Shown here: positions 10,437 to 22,491 of the stretch, piece after piece | How the letters are laid out: each line of letters opens with the position of its first letter | Numbering within the stretch: the stretch's first letter is position 1 | Origin: Limonium bicolor | Taxonomy: Eukaryota > Streptophyta > Magnoliopsida > Caryophyllales > Plumbaginaceae | DNA: 64,000 nt | Reading direction: 5' to 3' | NCBI GenBank assembly: GCA_023374045.1 | Contig: CM041782.1 | Span: 247,967,882 to 248,031,881 of the forward strand | Translations under genes and position numbers: made by a program | The notes under the pieces: model-generated | The model's input: the letters and a program-made list of their open reading frames with translations, nothing else | Told to the model about the DNA's origin: nothing | The model's database searches: none

Positions 10437-12164
10437 TTAAGAGAAATATTTAAGTCAAGAGTGCGAAGAGCACGGATGGTTAAGTAAAGACATCACATAT
10501 GTCTTAGGAAGCTGAAGGAATGGGACATGGTAGCTGGAACGAATACCCAGCTAAGGAAGTAAGAAGGCATAGTCTACTGAATGTACTCATAAGTGAAAGT
10601 TAAATGTAATGGCATACCTTAGTAACACCCCAGGAGTAATCCTTGAAGGGTGTTTGGGGATCAAACATTGTTGGATGGGGCAATGTAACAGAAACGTAAG
10701 AAGGGAACCCACTTAACAGTAGGACCCTAAGTTGCCAAAGAGACAACTTGGAAGGAATCGAGATGTGACGACCTTGTTAAACCATGTAATGTCGTACAGA
10801 AAGGTAAATGTGTGGTAATAGCCTTTAGTGAGCAGAGCTCGAGGCAGTGGCTTTAAGCCACAAGCAAGATAGGTCATGTAATTGAATCAATTATAGAAGT
10901 TTATGTTTGTACAGGAAAATAAAGCGGAGAACGAACCACTGCTTAAAGAGTGGGGATACCTCTAGATATGGTGAAACCGCGAGAGCGGTAGATGTGTGGA
11001 TCAAGTTTAGGAAATATGTGGAGGATGGACCATGTTGTTATTACCCCAGGATGATTTAAATATAATACGAAAGAAAGTGTTTGTAACAGTGGTGTAGACA
11101 GGAGAGTACTAAGTCTGGTAGCAACCACCATAGGGGTGTGTGATGTTAAATGTGTAGCGAACAACGCTTAAGAAAATAAAGGCTCGAGAAATAGTGTATG
11201 CAGAAATCAGCCAAACAGGTGGCCGAATATAATAACGGATGCAGTGTAAGTTGATGTTGTATAATGAAAGAGGATACGGTGTGTACTAAGCGACCGTTGT
11301 ATAAATATTATTAAGGGATGGTATGACAAATAAGCAGAGTTGTGAATTAAACCCAGTGGAGATACAACAGTCAGTTCTAACGAATAAGCTGGACAGTAAA
11401 CCAGTAGCCGGTATTATGAGATAAGAATCTCAGTAAAACACAGTGTGAATTCCTATTGCAATCGCATGAGAGATTTACTGCCAAGAGTTACGCCTCTGCA
11501 CTCTGTATGACTGAGTGTTTTGGTATTGCGTTTGCGCAGTAACGATCGAGTGGGATAGCTAGGATTTGGAAGATGATAATTGTGGAAGGCGAACAAAGAG
11601 AATTATAACACTATAAGACCGAGGCATATGAAATGCAAGGTCATATCAATGAAATGATACTGGTACAGAACTAAATATGGAAGCAGGACTGGCAATAAGT
11701 GACTACAGTAGCACTAAGTATCAAATATCGGTATGAAATATACCTCAGGTGTAGGAAATAACTGAGAGAGCACTACACATTAGGTAGTAGCTCAACCTCA
11801 ACCGGCAGTAAGTCGAAAGGAATTGAGGCAATAATTGAGAAATACATAGCAGTATACACTGTAAATTGTCATGGAGGTAGAGGAAAGGTTTGTAACTCAC
11901 CGAATTCGCTCACGGTAAGAGATACCACGCCTCGGTTGAGAAACCATGGTTACCAGGATAAAGATAATAATTGGAGATGTACAATACAGTATGAATAACG
12001 AATGGACAGGCCATAATCGAAACTGGTTACGAGTTAAGAAAACTACAATGAGAATCCTTGGTTAGGAACTAAACCGCTAATATGGTCAAGATCCTTTAAC
12101 GGACCGCGTGGAAGTTAAAACGCTTCACGACGGTAGAACATTTTTAACCCTATGTTCATTGGTT

Positions 12165-12200
12165 GATTACGTGGGCGTAATCCCTTTTAAGGGGGGTAGA
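12165..12200 (+). promoter_or_regulatory. RT-2 upstream hairpin and polypurine-tract-like motif
   Basis: GATTACG, TGGG, CGTAATC (12165-12182) forms a 7-bp hairpin. TTTTAAGGGGGGTAGA follows at 12185-12200, 1466 bp before the LTR. The stem sequence differs from that of RT-1 and RT-4 but pairing is kept. Confidence 0.7.
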
Positions 12201-13628
12201 GCGTAAAACCGCTTAGTGTGTTTTACCGTACAAGTGTACGTGAACTATGTTGTGCATAGCACAAAAACTATGTTGTGCATAGCACAAAATATGTTGTGCA
12301 TAGCACAAAAATAAATTGTTATGATGGTTGGCATGATTAATAATTTGTTATGGTGGTTGGCATGGTTAAATGGTGGTAATTGCGCACAGAAGATGCGAAA
12401 TACTATTGTGGTAGGTGTGACTACCTTGGTAATGGTTGTGGGTAAGTACAAGTACTAAGGAGTAAATAAACTCCTGGGGAACTAAAGCCCCAATGGTGTG
12501 TGTTCGCATAATACCAAATGTAACACGATGTATTGTATTTTGATTAAAAACATGTATATATATATAGTGTGGTGATTTATGAAGGGTATGAAACTGGCAT
12601 GGAACCTAGTAAGTATTAGATTCCTTAGGTAACTTGAGTAAAAGCGAATGGAGGTAATTGATAGACTAAGTTCTATCCCTTGGAGATGTAATGATTATGA
12701 CTAGAAGGATCAAAAGGTAGAATATGGAATATGCTTGAATTAATTGTTGGTTGAAAATGAAGTGGGAGGTGAAACTTGGTTATCATGAGATCAAGGGAGC
12801 CGAACACAAATTGGAGTGGAAGGATAGTTCAACACTGATGCTGATCACATCAGGGTTGGATGACTCTTGAAGCTCCCTATAAGTGGTCACAAATAACACC
12901 ATTAAGAAAGGATGCAAAGAGCATAAGTTGGACTGGAGTTGTATTGAGTTTTCAAAAGAATTTTAAATTGGTGGTTTCAAGTCTTCAATTGGTATTTCCA
13001 AAACAGTGGATCGGTATTTTGAATAAAGGATTCTCTCGTTACTTAACCTGGTAAAGAATTTTTGTAGTACTTGCTCACGAGCTGAGGACGTATGAGCCTT
13101 TGTCTTCGGACCGGTGACATGAGAAGTACATATGTTAAAATTAAGTGAATGTTTTGATCTCCCAAGGGAACGGGGACCAGCAGGTGTCCATCGCGACCGG
13201 GTTCTGCGGGGATCACAGTGTATATGTACTCAACGTGGGACTCGAGCCCATGAAGAGATGGAAAAGGTATTTCTATTTGTTATACGTTCTAAGGCATGTT
13301 GTGTGGTATGCGTAATAAATGTTACTTTGACCATGAGTCTTGATGTGGTTCAGTTCTGAATTGATTATGTTACTTGGGCCTATGAGTCCAAAGGTGGTCA
13401 TGTTACCCAGACCTGAGAGTCTGAGGGTTGTTATGTGAGTACAATACTATTAAGGTACCCGGACCATTGAGTCCGAGGTAATCATGTGAGAATGATACGT
13501 TATGGATGGATGTGTATGTGAACCCGGACCTTCAAGTCCGAGGTTGTGGTGTAAGGTGTGTTGGTTATGGAAGTGTTTTATTATATAAGTAATTCCCGTA
13601 TTCTAAACCAATGATATGTGGGAAGTGT

Positions 13629-13665
13629 GAACTTCGGGGACGAAGTTCTTTTAAGGGGGGTAGAC
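13629..13665 (+). promoter_or_regulatory. RT-2 3' polypurine tract with hairpin
   Basis: An 8-bp stem with a GGGA loop (GAACTTCG and CGAAGTTC, 13629-13648) is followed by TTTTAAGGGGGGTAGAC up to the LTR start at 13666. Confidence 0.85.
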
Positions 13666-16600
13666 TGAAATACCCCAAACCTTGGTATGTTGCTTAAACA
13701 TTAAATAATAAATTATTAAGACTAAAAAGAGTCTTAGAAACATTAGTAAACAATTTAATGAATAGTAAATACAATTAATTGCCAAAAAGGCAATAAGTAC
13801 AAATATGCTCTAAACCTGGGATAGTCTTGATTAAGACTTAATAAACTTACCAAGACTTTACTTATATATTAATGAGTCTATTAAATCAATTACCAAAGAA
13901 AACCGAGCTTGAAAACAAGTTAAAACACAAAATGTGCTTAAAGGAGTCATAAAGCACGTTTTTGAAAAATTGTCTTGTAAATGAGTTTTGAATGGCTAAA
14001 TGTCCATCATTACTCTTTAATTAATATGTGTACTATTTAGTATCACATTTGGAAGTTTAAATTAATGGGGAAGTAAGAATTGCGTTTCTACGTGTCTTGT
14101 TTTAGTGAATAGTAACTAAAATAAGCTAGTTTGTAACTTATGTCAATATAAGTAATTTAATTGATCAATAATGACTAAGTAACCCCTTATATTTAGATGG
14201 GGGCCGGTTTGCATGTGGTGAGACGTCACCTTGCTGTGATTGAACAAATAAGTGAGCAAATCAGTGAGTATTGAAAAAGCACTATTTGCTTTATGTATTA
14301 AATATCCCCAAAAGCAAATTCTATCTTCATTTCTCCTTTCCTCCTTCATTTCACACGGCTGCATCCTCTCTTCTATCTTCTTCTTTCCTTCTCCATCGGA
14401 TATGCTACAGCTCCAGCACCATCTTCAAGCTTTGACCACATGTAACTCCTAGCTCCATGGTCCAAATTCAATTTCGAGACCACCGTTCTTCTAGTTGGAG
14501 CAAGCTCTTCAACTTAGTCCCTTTCAAATCTTCGAGAGCTCCATTTTGGTGCCAAGAGGAATCTCCATGGAAGGAGCTTGAGTTCATCTTTTCACGTATT
14601 ATTGTTCTCCTTTGCTTCAAGGTAAGGAAACTCAAAGAAAAAATGGTGTTTCCTCCCTGTTTAATGTTAAGCAAAAATAGCTTAAAATTCCTTTGGAAAA
14701 TGAACGTACGTTGTGTATTGAAACTACCTAAAGAGCCAATGGTAATGACTTAGAAAAATGTTCTCAAAAGACTAGTAAAGGACATTACGTATTGTGTTTG
14801 TATTTTGCAGGTGAAAGGCAATATTTGTGGAAATTCAGTGTTTAAGATTTATGCATTTAAGAGCCTAAGTGCTATGCAATTTAAATTGTACACTATGTTG
14901 TTATGTGGTGTATATTTGGTGAAGTTTTGAGTATAAGAGTGTACGTAAAATCATTTGGGAAGCTATACTTATGATGGGTGTAAGAGCTTAAGCAGCAGGA
15001 CTAGAAAAATTGTAGTACGTCAAATTCTGTAGGTTGGGTCCGGGACCTAGGTCATGGGTCATGTCCCGGACCATATATCAAAAAAATTACCGTGAGTTGT
15101 ACACAGACTTGGGTCCGGGACTTGGGTCTTATGCAAGGACCCGGACCAACCCCCTTGAATTGTCCGAGAGAATTTGCCTAGAATGGTCCGGGACTTAGGA
15201 CCTGGGTGAAGTCCCGGACCACCCCATGTTAAATAACCGAGAGCACACTTAGCATATGGTCCGGGTCTTAGGATGGGGACAAGGTCCCGGACCAATGTAA
15301 AACTTGGTTTTAAGGTATGAAAATGATGCCTAGTGATGGGGATTGATGGATAATGATGCTATAAGTTGTATAAGACATGTTAGGTGAGTTGTAGTGACAC
15401 TTTGGTGGGTGAAAAGTTAAAGGTAAAATGGAAGAGTAAAACAAGTTAAAAATGCAAAGGTATTTAACTAGTTAACGGGGTTGAATCATGGTCTTTCGAC
15501 GTTACAAACATATTACCCCAATGTTAATGAAGGTAACTTTAATGTACCAGTTGTTCGAGAATTGTTCGAGAACCTAAATGGACATGGTAGAGTGGACTCC
15601 GGCGACAGGTATGGTTTTCTTGCAACCTGTGTCCTACCGGATTACACCGGCTTGTTGCCAATGTGTTTTTCTGGTGTTTGCCACCTTGTAAGATAAAACA
15701 TGAAATGAGTTTATAGTAATTCATTTATGTGGCGAATCTGGCCTCGATACCGTTTAACCTCAAATGAGTGTTAAACCTTAACTAACTAGAACTAGGAACA
15801 CATGAGAGATCGGTATTCGGTGTTAACGACCCAAACCTTGGGAACGTTCTACCACGGCTATGCGTGAGTTAGTTGTGTATGGTATTGTTTGTAGGTGTGT
15901 GAACCTCCCTTACATGCTTAACACGGTTGTGACCGAATGGTGTGTGGATGTGATAGGTTCCATAATGGAGCCTTAACCACTTAATTATAAGTATATGTGT
16001 ACTAATGGGGGGTGAGGAGTCCGGTCATGTTCCGGCCACGCGTGTGATGGACGGGAGTCGATGTCATACCCGGTTCGACTCTCTTGGTGTATGTTAGGTT
16101 GTTTACTCATTGGGTTTCCAATCTTCCCTTTAGCTTAGCCAAAGCTATGTTACTGACTCACGTCGGTTTTCTGGGGCATACAATGGTGTTCGGTGTGCTA
16201 GGTTTACTGTACCCGACGCACCTTAGTGTAAGTTATCTGTTCATTTAAAGAAACGGTAGCAAGTTATGGAACGAGCTTATCATGAGTTTGGCAACATTCT
16301 CTAGGCTCTAAAGTGAACTAATTATGGTTGGGTTGGTTCCTTAAGAGAACCGTACCCGTTGTATTATGTGTTATGGATGTATTGCAATTCCTATTCGGTG
16401 TGAAGTTATATGTGGTAATTGTGGATATGTGGATTATGGTTATGAATTCAGGTTTATAATAAGAAGCGTTTAAGGATAACCCGATTAATGGGTAAATGTC
16501 GTGTTAAGGAAGTAGTAACTCCATTAAGAGGAGAGCCACTCTAGGGTTAAAGGAAACAATGTTGAATTGTTATGTGTGGATGCGTGGATGTGTTTGATGT

Positions 16601-17156
16601 TTGTTGAGCCCTATAGCTGGGCGTATGCATTGTGTTGTGTTTTTATGGTTTACATGCAGGATTTAATATAATCAACAGCATGCTAGGACGACAATTAGTT
16701 GTGCGTGGCCCGGTAGCATGCGGGCTGCGGGATTACCGTACCAGCAAAGGTGCTGAGCCCCTTGGGGGCCACCCTTTTCTCCTTTTTCTGTTTCAGGTAC
16801 AAGGAGCTGGAAGCCGTTCGAGAGTAGAACGGGGTAGATGTTATTACGTGGGTAGCCATTTAAATGGCGTATGCAATGTAGGCGTAGTAAGACCGAAATT
16901 GTTATCGGCATTAGTTTGTAAATACTCGGTAACAGTTGGAATGTATATGTATGGTTGTTGTTAATGGGAAGTGGTTGTTGTATTGTGTAGTTGCTCGGGA
17001 GTCTTGTCCATCAGACCGATACAATGTATATGTATTAGCCTTGTTAGCCACGTGGGTGGTTAACGGCGTGTAACACCATTGGGTTATGTAATGTAATGAG
17101 TTGAGAATTCCGCTGCAGTTTGATGTTATGTGTACGGAAGGAGTTGGGGTGTTACA
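13666..17156 (+). repeat. RT-2 3' LTR, complete (3491 bp)
   Basis: It starts TGAAATACCCC after a polypurine tract and ends GGGGTGTTACA, followed by the TATAC target duplication. It carries the hairpin array 15037-15293, the palindrome CACGCGTG at 16037-16044, and a hairpin near the end (CCCC-TT-GGGG, about 16757-16766). A possible intron with AAG/GTAAGG at 14622 and TTTTGCAG ending 14810 suggests the transcribed leader may be spliced. ORFs here, including 110 codons at 16632, are not conserved in the other LTR families and are not called as genes. Confidence 0.93.
15037..15293 (+). repeat. Array of four LTR hairpins, period about 73 bp
   Basis: Inverted repeats lie at 15037-15072, 15112-15147, 15185-15220 and 15258-15293. 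Each is 36 bp, with starts 75, 73 and 73 bp apart. Arms are of the type GGTCCGGGAC and GTCCCGGACC. The spacers between hairpins have diverged much more than the stems. Confidence 0.92.
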
Positions 17157-17161
17157 TATAC
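17157..17161. other. Target-site duplication of RT-2, second copy
   Basis: TATAC follows the LTR end directly and matches the sequence beside the reversed LTR at 3009-3013. It lies in the putative second gag intron of RT-1. Confidence 0.85.
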
Positions 17162-17187
17162 GAATATAAATTGGATTAGGAATTTAC

Positions 17188-18246
17188 CCTTAGGTGGGTG
17201 TGATCTCAGTGGCTTTGCTGCCACCGGTGCAGAATAACCAAGCTGAAGAAGCTCAGCTGGTTTGCCCTGCTCAGCATGGGCACTGCTATCACCCTGGGGT
17301 TTCTTGTGGGATTGCTGAAAGAAATTCCCCTTTTTCTTTTTCCAGCTCTTCCCCTGGTTCTGCTCCTCAGTGCTGGTGTTCTTGTTATTAGCTTTGCGCT
17401 TCAGCGTGGTCTCTTCGTCCCTTAACTGGCAAGTGATCTCAATGCGAGAAGCCGCGTGATAGCACTCCTGAAATTTCAGGTATTAGCCGGGACTCTCATT
17501 TAAAGAGGAAGAAAGAAAGATTCAAAGAATTCAAGGAATTTAAGGAATCGAAATGACACTAAGGGTTAACCGTTATTTACCTGAAGGGAGGTAAACCTGG
17601 TATAGCCCATACCGTACCGTAGGCGATGGCTCAGACCGCCATAGAAGCGATCGACCAACACCTGGCCGGTGTATCCTAGATCAGGGAGAAGACGGAGAAT
17701 GAAGGTAAAGGTACGGTAGTACTCGTCGACAGTCATCTTCTCTGTCATTTTCAAGGCGTCTAGCTCTAGCCTTTTCTTTGTTTTTACATGCTCGGGGTAG
17801 TATTTCGAACAGAGGAGTGAGGGAAAGGAATCCCAATCGAATGTGGGGTCGCTGACGTGCTCTTGCTTGACCAGCTTCCACCAATCCATTGCAGCATCCT
17901 TTAAGTAGTACGCAGCAACTCTAACTCGAACTCCAGCAGGAGCTTCGAGTGTTTCGAAAGCCGTCTCCATCTCGGAGATGTAGGCTTCGAGCTTAGCCGG
18001 ATCACTCTCGCCCCTAAAGCAAGGAGGGCGGAGTTCCGCTACAGCTTTTACCCAGTTTGCTTCTCTGGGTGGTGGGGGAGGGATTGGCCCCGTTTGAGTT
18101 TGTTGGTTTTGTTGGGATTGTTGTACAGCTTGGATTACTTGAGGTAGCATCTGCGCTACCGTGGCGGCGACGATCTCAGCTATCGTCTGCGCGCCGGGTC
18201 CGTCATTGCCCCCTCCTCTGGGGCGACCTAGACCTCTGCCTGACAT
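17188..18246 (-). CDS. gag: RT-1 gag, first two exons (capsid)
   Basis: Gag forms the virus-like particle. The ATG at 18246 opens MSGRGLGRPRGGG; a Gln/Pro-rich segment (residues about 45-60) precedes the retrotransposon Gag core near residues 85-205, with AAMDWW at about residue 118 and YYRTF at about residue 180. The first exon ends at 17581 after TTCAG. A GTAAAT...TTTCAG intron of 113 bp (17468-17580) is needed, because reading through meets a stop within five codons. The second exon (17188-17467) stays open for 93 codons and is rich in Lys, Gln and Asn. It ends AAGG before another GTAAAT donor. The third exon with zinc knuckles is at 3066-3410, separated by the RT-2 insertion. The visible coding parts are intact although pol is not. 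Introns are inferred from phase and consensus. Confidence 0.8.
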
Positions 18247-18439
18247 CTGAATATTTAACAGTTACATTAGGCTTGCAAGATATGACTCAAAGGTCTTGGA
18301 ATTTAAGCAAGGTGTCGTTCATTAGAACGTTAAGGGTATCCGTCGTCAACAACGATAGTTCCTAGTTAGGTTTCTAAGTATCCGTCTCAAGACGGTTGAA
18401 ATCCTAACTCGGTAATCCCCTATGCTCGGTACTATGGAC

Positions 18440-18472
18440 ATCAGAGCGTAGCTACGCTCTGATACCACTTTT
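18440..18472 (-). promoter_or_regulatory. RT-1 primer-binding site inside a perfect palindrome
   Basis: Read on the minus strand, the LTR end is followed by 5 nt and then TGGTATCAGAGCG (18455-18467), which matches the 3' end of plant initiator tRNA-Met and would prime minus-strand synthesis. The PBS is part of a perfect 24-bp palindrome at 18440-18463 centred on TAGCTA. RT-3 and RT-5 have equivalent 10-bp stems around a 4-nt loop. Confidence 0.88.
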
Positions 18473-20105
18473 TGTAACACCCCAACCGCTAATCCTATGC
18501 TTACCGTCTAATCGGCCTATTAATCCTACGAGTTCGCAGCGGAATTATTACATACTTACTACGGCGGGTGAAACAATGCCGCTAACCGCCCATACGGCTA
18601 GCTAGGCTACTAATACTTACAGTCACGGTCTGATGAACATAACGTACCGAGCTGCTATTATAATGCATACCGAATACAAAATAACCTGCTTACATTCATG
18701 GATCACCGAGTATTAAAGTATATTCGATTACATCAGATCTAAGCTCCAAATGAATGAGTTTACCAACTACTCATCTATACCAATACCTATCCTATCAAAA
18801 TCCCAAAAAGGTGTACCCCATGGTACACCGGCTAATCAAAACTGTAGCCATGTACTACTTAGTACACCCATCATAAATTCAGTGTTTACAATCCAAAAGA
18901 AAGACAAGGAAATTAAACTTCAACTCTCCTAGTCTTCATCCCTCGCGAGTACCTGCGTGTAGTAAAAATGGTGCCCCAAGGGGCTCAGCAAACGCTGCAT
19001 ATGGACTCCGCATATACCGGTGCTAGCTAGGGCACGCCGACTATTTGACGTCCACTAAACATGCCATTTATTTATTTCATACATACATGCTTTTCATACA
19101 AGTTACATGCTCATACAATTCATTACATAATCCAAGGCAACAATGTAGTAGCACACAACTTATTTACCTTCACAAGGTTAGCCAAATTATGCATCCGGGT
19201 TAATCGGAATGCTTTACTCTTTTACTCGTTACTTACTTTTTCTTACTTACAAATACTTACTTTCATTACTACTTTTTACTCATTCTTACTTACTTTCTTA
19301 TACTCAAGTTAAGTCGTCGGGACCTCCGGCCCTGGGGACTACGCCGTCCCACCTCCGGGATTTACTTGACTCACCAATCCGGGATGCTACCCACTTAAGG
19401 GATTTGGGCCGCCGACCAGTTTAAGAGTCAGGAATTGGAGCCAACCTCTCGTGACTCCGCATCCTCACGTGTGGCCGAAACTATATCGGACTTCTACTCA
19501 TTCCAATTTAATTACCATTTTAAGTTAGGATGGTTAGCTTGTTAGGAACAAGTTAGAAGTCCAAACACGATAAATAACGGTCACGGTACAATACAGCATA
19601 CATACACACATTCATTATCATCCATACATTTCATGAATTATACAAACTATGATTTAGAGAAGATATACAACATCACACAACACTACATATTCACAAGTAT
19701 GCATATTAACTCCGATTCGTGCATTTATCTTATTTGGTGATCAATTAGCACACAACACACAAATCAGAGTAACCAAGATAGCATACGGGGCATGAGGAAT
19801 CCATACCGTTCACCGTTGTACGTACTTCCAAACGTCTTTCGATGTCACAAATCAAGTCCTATTACATACATACAATTGAATGATTAATACACCTACCTTC
19901 AACTTAACTCTTACTTACTATGTCCTTATACTTCTTACACTTACACATTACTTACTCATTTTCCATTACTTAAGTTTTTATTTTCTTACTTAAGGTTTGC
20001 ATGCTTACATACATGTACATATACATATATGTATGGGTATACATATACATATATATATACAATTATTATTTAAATTAAAATAATTTTTTTTTTCAGGATT
20101 GGGCC

Positions 20106-20572
20106 GTCCGACCCACCGTCCGACCCAAGCCCTGGGTCGGACCATTCCAGTAAGTTTCGCTCCCGGAAAATTACCCTGTCCGACCCCGCACTATTCCGTC
20201 CGACCCATACCCTCTGGGTCGGACCATTCCAGAAGGTTTTGGTCTCGAGTCTCAGCTCCGTCCGACCCACGTCCGACTCATCGTCTGGGTCGGACGAAGT
20301 CAGAAACTTCGACCATTATATTTTTGCCTGTCCGACCCACGTCCGATCCACCATCCTGGGTCGGACCATTACAGAATGTTTTATTTCATTATTTAAGCCA
20401 TGTCCGCCTCACGTCCGACTCACGGCTCTGGGTCGGACCATTACCGAATGTTTCCTAAGCCATGTCTGACCCACGTCCGACTCACGGCTCTGGGTCGGAC
20501 GATTCCAGAAAGTCTGGTTTTCGTTTCTTAAGCCCCGTCCGACCCAAGTCCGACTCACCGTCTGGGTCGGAC
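20106..20572 (-). repeat. Array of seven LTR hairpins, period about 71 bp
   Basis: Inverted repeats with outer arms GTCCGACCCA and TGGGTCGGAC lie at 20106-20142, 20178-20224, 20260-20295, 20330-20366, 20402-20438, 20464-20500 and 20537-20572. Right-arm spacing is 82, 71, 71, 72, 62 and 72 bp. Several units have a second left half-site (GTCCGACTCA) inside the loop. Confidence 0.92.
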
Positions 20573-22142
20573 GGTTCCAGAACCTTGTTACAGTTTTCAT
20601 TTTTCTTTCCCAATTTCACCCATTGTTTCCCCAATCTTCCTACATACATCCTAACATGTTTTTGCACAATTTAAACACCCTAAATCATGCTAATTCATTT
20701 CCTAATTCATTACACAACTTTATACTCATTCACTCACCTAATTTTCTAAGTTTCAACTCACACTTTCACTAGTTGTTTCCTAGTTGTGTTTTGCTACAGA
20801 TTTTAGCACTAACACTCTCCATCTACAACTCCCCCTTCTAATGTCATTTCTAACACCTCTAATACATTACAACTACATCAACTATCTCCCCCCATCTTCC
20901 CTCTATCAATCTATTTCAAAATCTGTTACAACTTACATTATTCACTTAGTTTAAAATTCACTAAGTGTTATAATTCTAGATAAATTTTGACATAACCACC
21001 CCTATATTTTTACACTCTCACCACATTGTTTTAAACACATTTTCATTCATTCTCACCTGTTTATAAACATCAACCATATACAAGCTCCCATATACAAATA
21101 CTAATGCTAAAACAACATTAAGACCACTAAAATTTCCTGCACTCAACAACTAAATCCCAATCTGTTTTCAATAAGTTTTACACATCTTTTAAAGCTTCAA
21201 AATGCTTATGTTCTCCTACACATTATACTACCAATGCATTATCATTTTACAATACCAATTTCCATTTCTAAAAATCTGTTACACATACATATTCAAGACT
21301 ACACAAGGGTGAGCTTATTTACCTTTCTTCTCTTCTTCTTCTTGCTTCTTCCTTCCTTCTCTCTCTACCGGTTTTGTAATCTCAATTCCTCTAGCACTAC
21401 AACCCATTGATATACACATTTTAATACACCATTCTAATACTAGAACTAACCTTAACCGTTAATCAAGTTTCAATCTAGGTTTTAGGGTTTAGAAAATTTA
21501 TTACCTTCCAAGAGTACAAGAGCTGTTTGGGATAGCTCAAGAACAAGGTTTCTCACACCACCAAAATGCCAAAATCGGCTGGACACACAAGGAGTAAACA
21601 AGGCTTTAGTTCACATTTTCGTTTTGCCTTTGAGGCTAGAAAAAGATGGAGTTTTTGAAGATGTTTTTACCTTAGAAGAACAAGGAGAAGAGGGCCTTCT
21701 AATGGTGGTGTTGAAACTCCAAATGGGATATACCCATAAAATCGAAAGTGCTCCTTTTCAATTTTTGGAAAGATGAAAGTGTAGCTCTTGGTGAGGGGAG
21801 TACAATGGTGGTGTTTTTATAATTTTTTGAGAAGTTTGGAGAGAGTTACAAAGGAGAGGAGATGGAGTTTGTGTTGGTTTGCTTCTTTCACCATGGAAAT
21901 CGATGGAGAAGGAAAATAGAGAGGGGGAGGGTGAGCTTTACGTGAGAGATGGAGTAAAATGAGTGTAGGAGAGAGAGAATGTGAGAGTAGAATAAAGTAG
22001 TGAGTGTTGTTTTATTATTTTGTTTGTTTGTGAGTAAAAGAGAGTAATAAGAGGTGTGAGGGGGGAACAAAAATCGGACACCCCACAGAACCCACATGGG
22101 TTTTAAAATTCTTTTTACATTATTGGACACATAAGTCTTGGT

Positions 22143-22150
22143 TATTTATA
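22143..22150 (-). promoter_or_regulatory. Candidate TATA box in RT-1 5' LTR
   Basis: TATAAATA on the minus strand, 320 bp into the LTR, at the position found in the RT-1 3' LTR fragment and in RT-5. It would place transcription start near LTR position 350, so the hairpin array would be transcribed. Confidence 0.45.
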
Positions 22151-22491
22151 CTTCTACCCCACAACTTCCCGTTTTTGACAGTTTTTACTAATTTCTCGTT
22201 TTCTTGATTTTATTGGTTCTAAAACTTCACTAATATTTATTAATGATTATTTAGTTGACCCAAAATTGTTACGAGTCTATTTGACCCGCTTAAAGACGCG
22301 TTTTCCCGGTTACCTCGAAAAACGCGCTTTAAGGTTCGGTAATGCTTTTAATCCATTTTAAGGATCCGTTTTCTTCGGGATTTGTTCCCTAATAATTATT
22401 TATACTTAATTAAGCCTCTAAATTACTTATTAGCCTAATTAATCACTATTTTTAATTACGGGGTATTTCACTTTTAAATATATATACTTAC

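Larger units (their letters stand above)
10437..13665 (+). mobile_element. RT-2 non-coding internal domain, downstream part
   Basis: No gag or pol similarity is visible, and ORFs here are short and unconserved. The stretch aligns in order with RT-3 from about 40215 to its LTR, and with the minus strand of RT-5. The clearest shared block is 11490-11565, matching 42160-42235 and the complement of 50265-50340. The first part of the domain, about 1.6 kb by comparison with RT-3, and the PBS are missing. RT-2 is therefore probably a non-autonomous element. Confidence 0.8.
18473..22470 (-). repeat. RT-1 5' LTR, complete (3998 bp)
   Basis: On the minus strand it starts TGAAATACCCCG at 22470 and ends in TGTTACA at 18473, directly before the PBS. 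A TATA-like string is at 22143-22150. The array of seven hairpins at 20106-20572 lies 1.9-2.4 kb from the LTR start. The conserved CACGCGTG of the other LTRs is mutated here to CACGTGTG (about 19466). A short hairpin CCCC-AA-GGGG near 18975 corresponds to those in the other families. No gene is seen. Confidence 0.93.

Noticed and set aside
9864..10487. Long ORF across the N gap
   Set aside because: It is open only because N runs are not read as stops, and the two flanks belong to different elements.
16632..16964. 110-codon ORF in the RT-2 LTR end
   Set aside because: No domain, and equivalent LTR positions in RT-3, RT-4 and RT-5 lack it.
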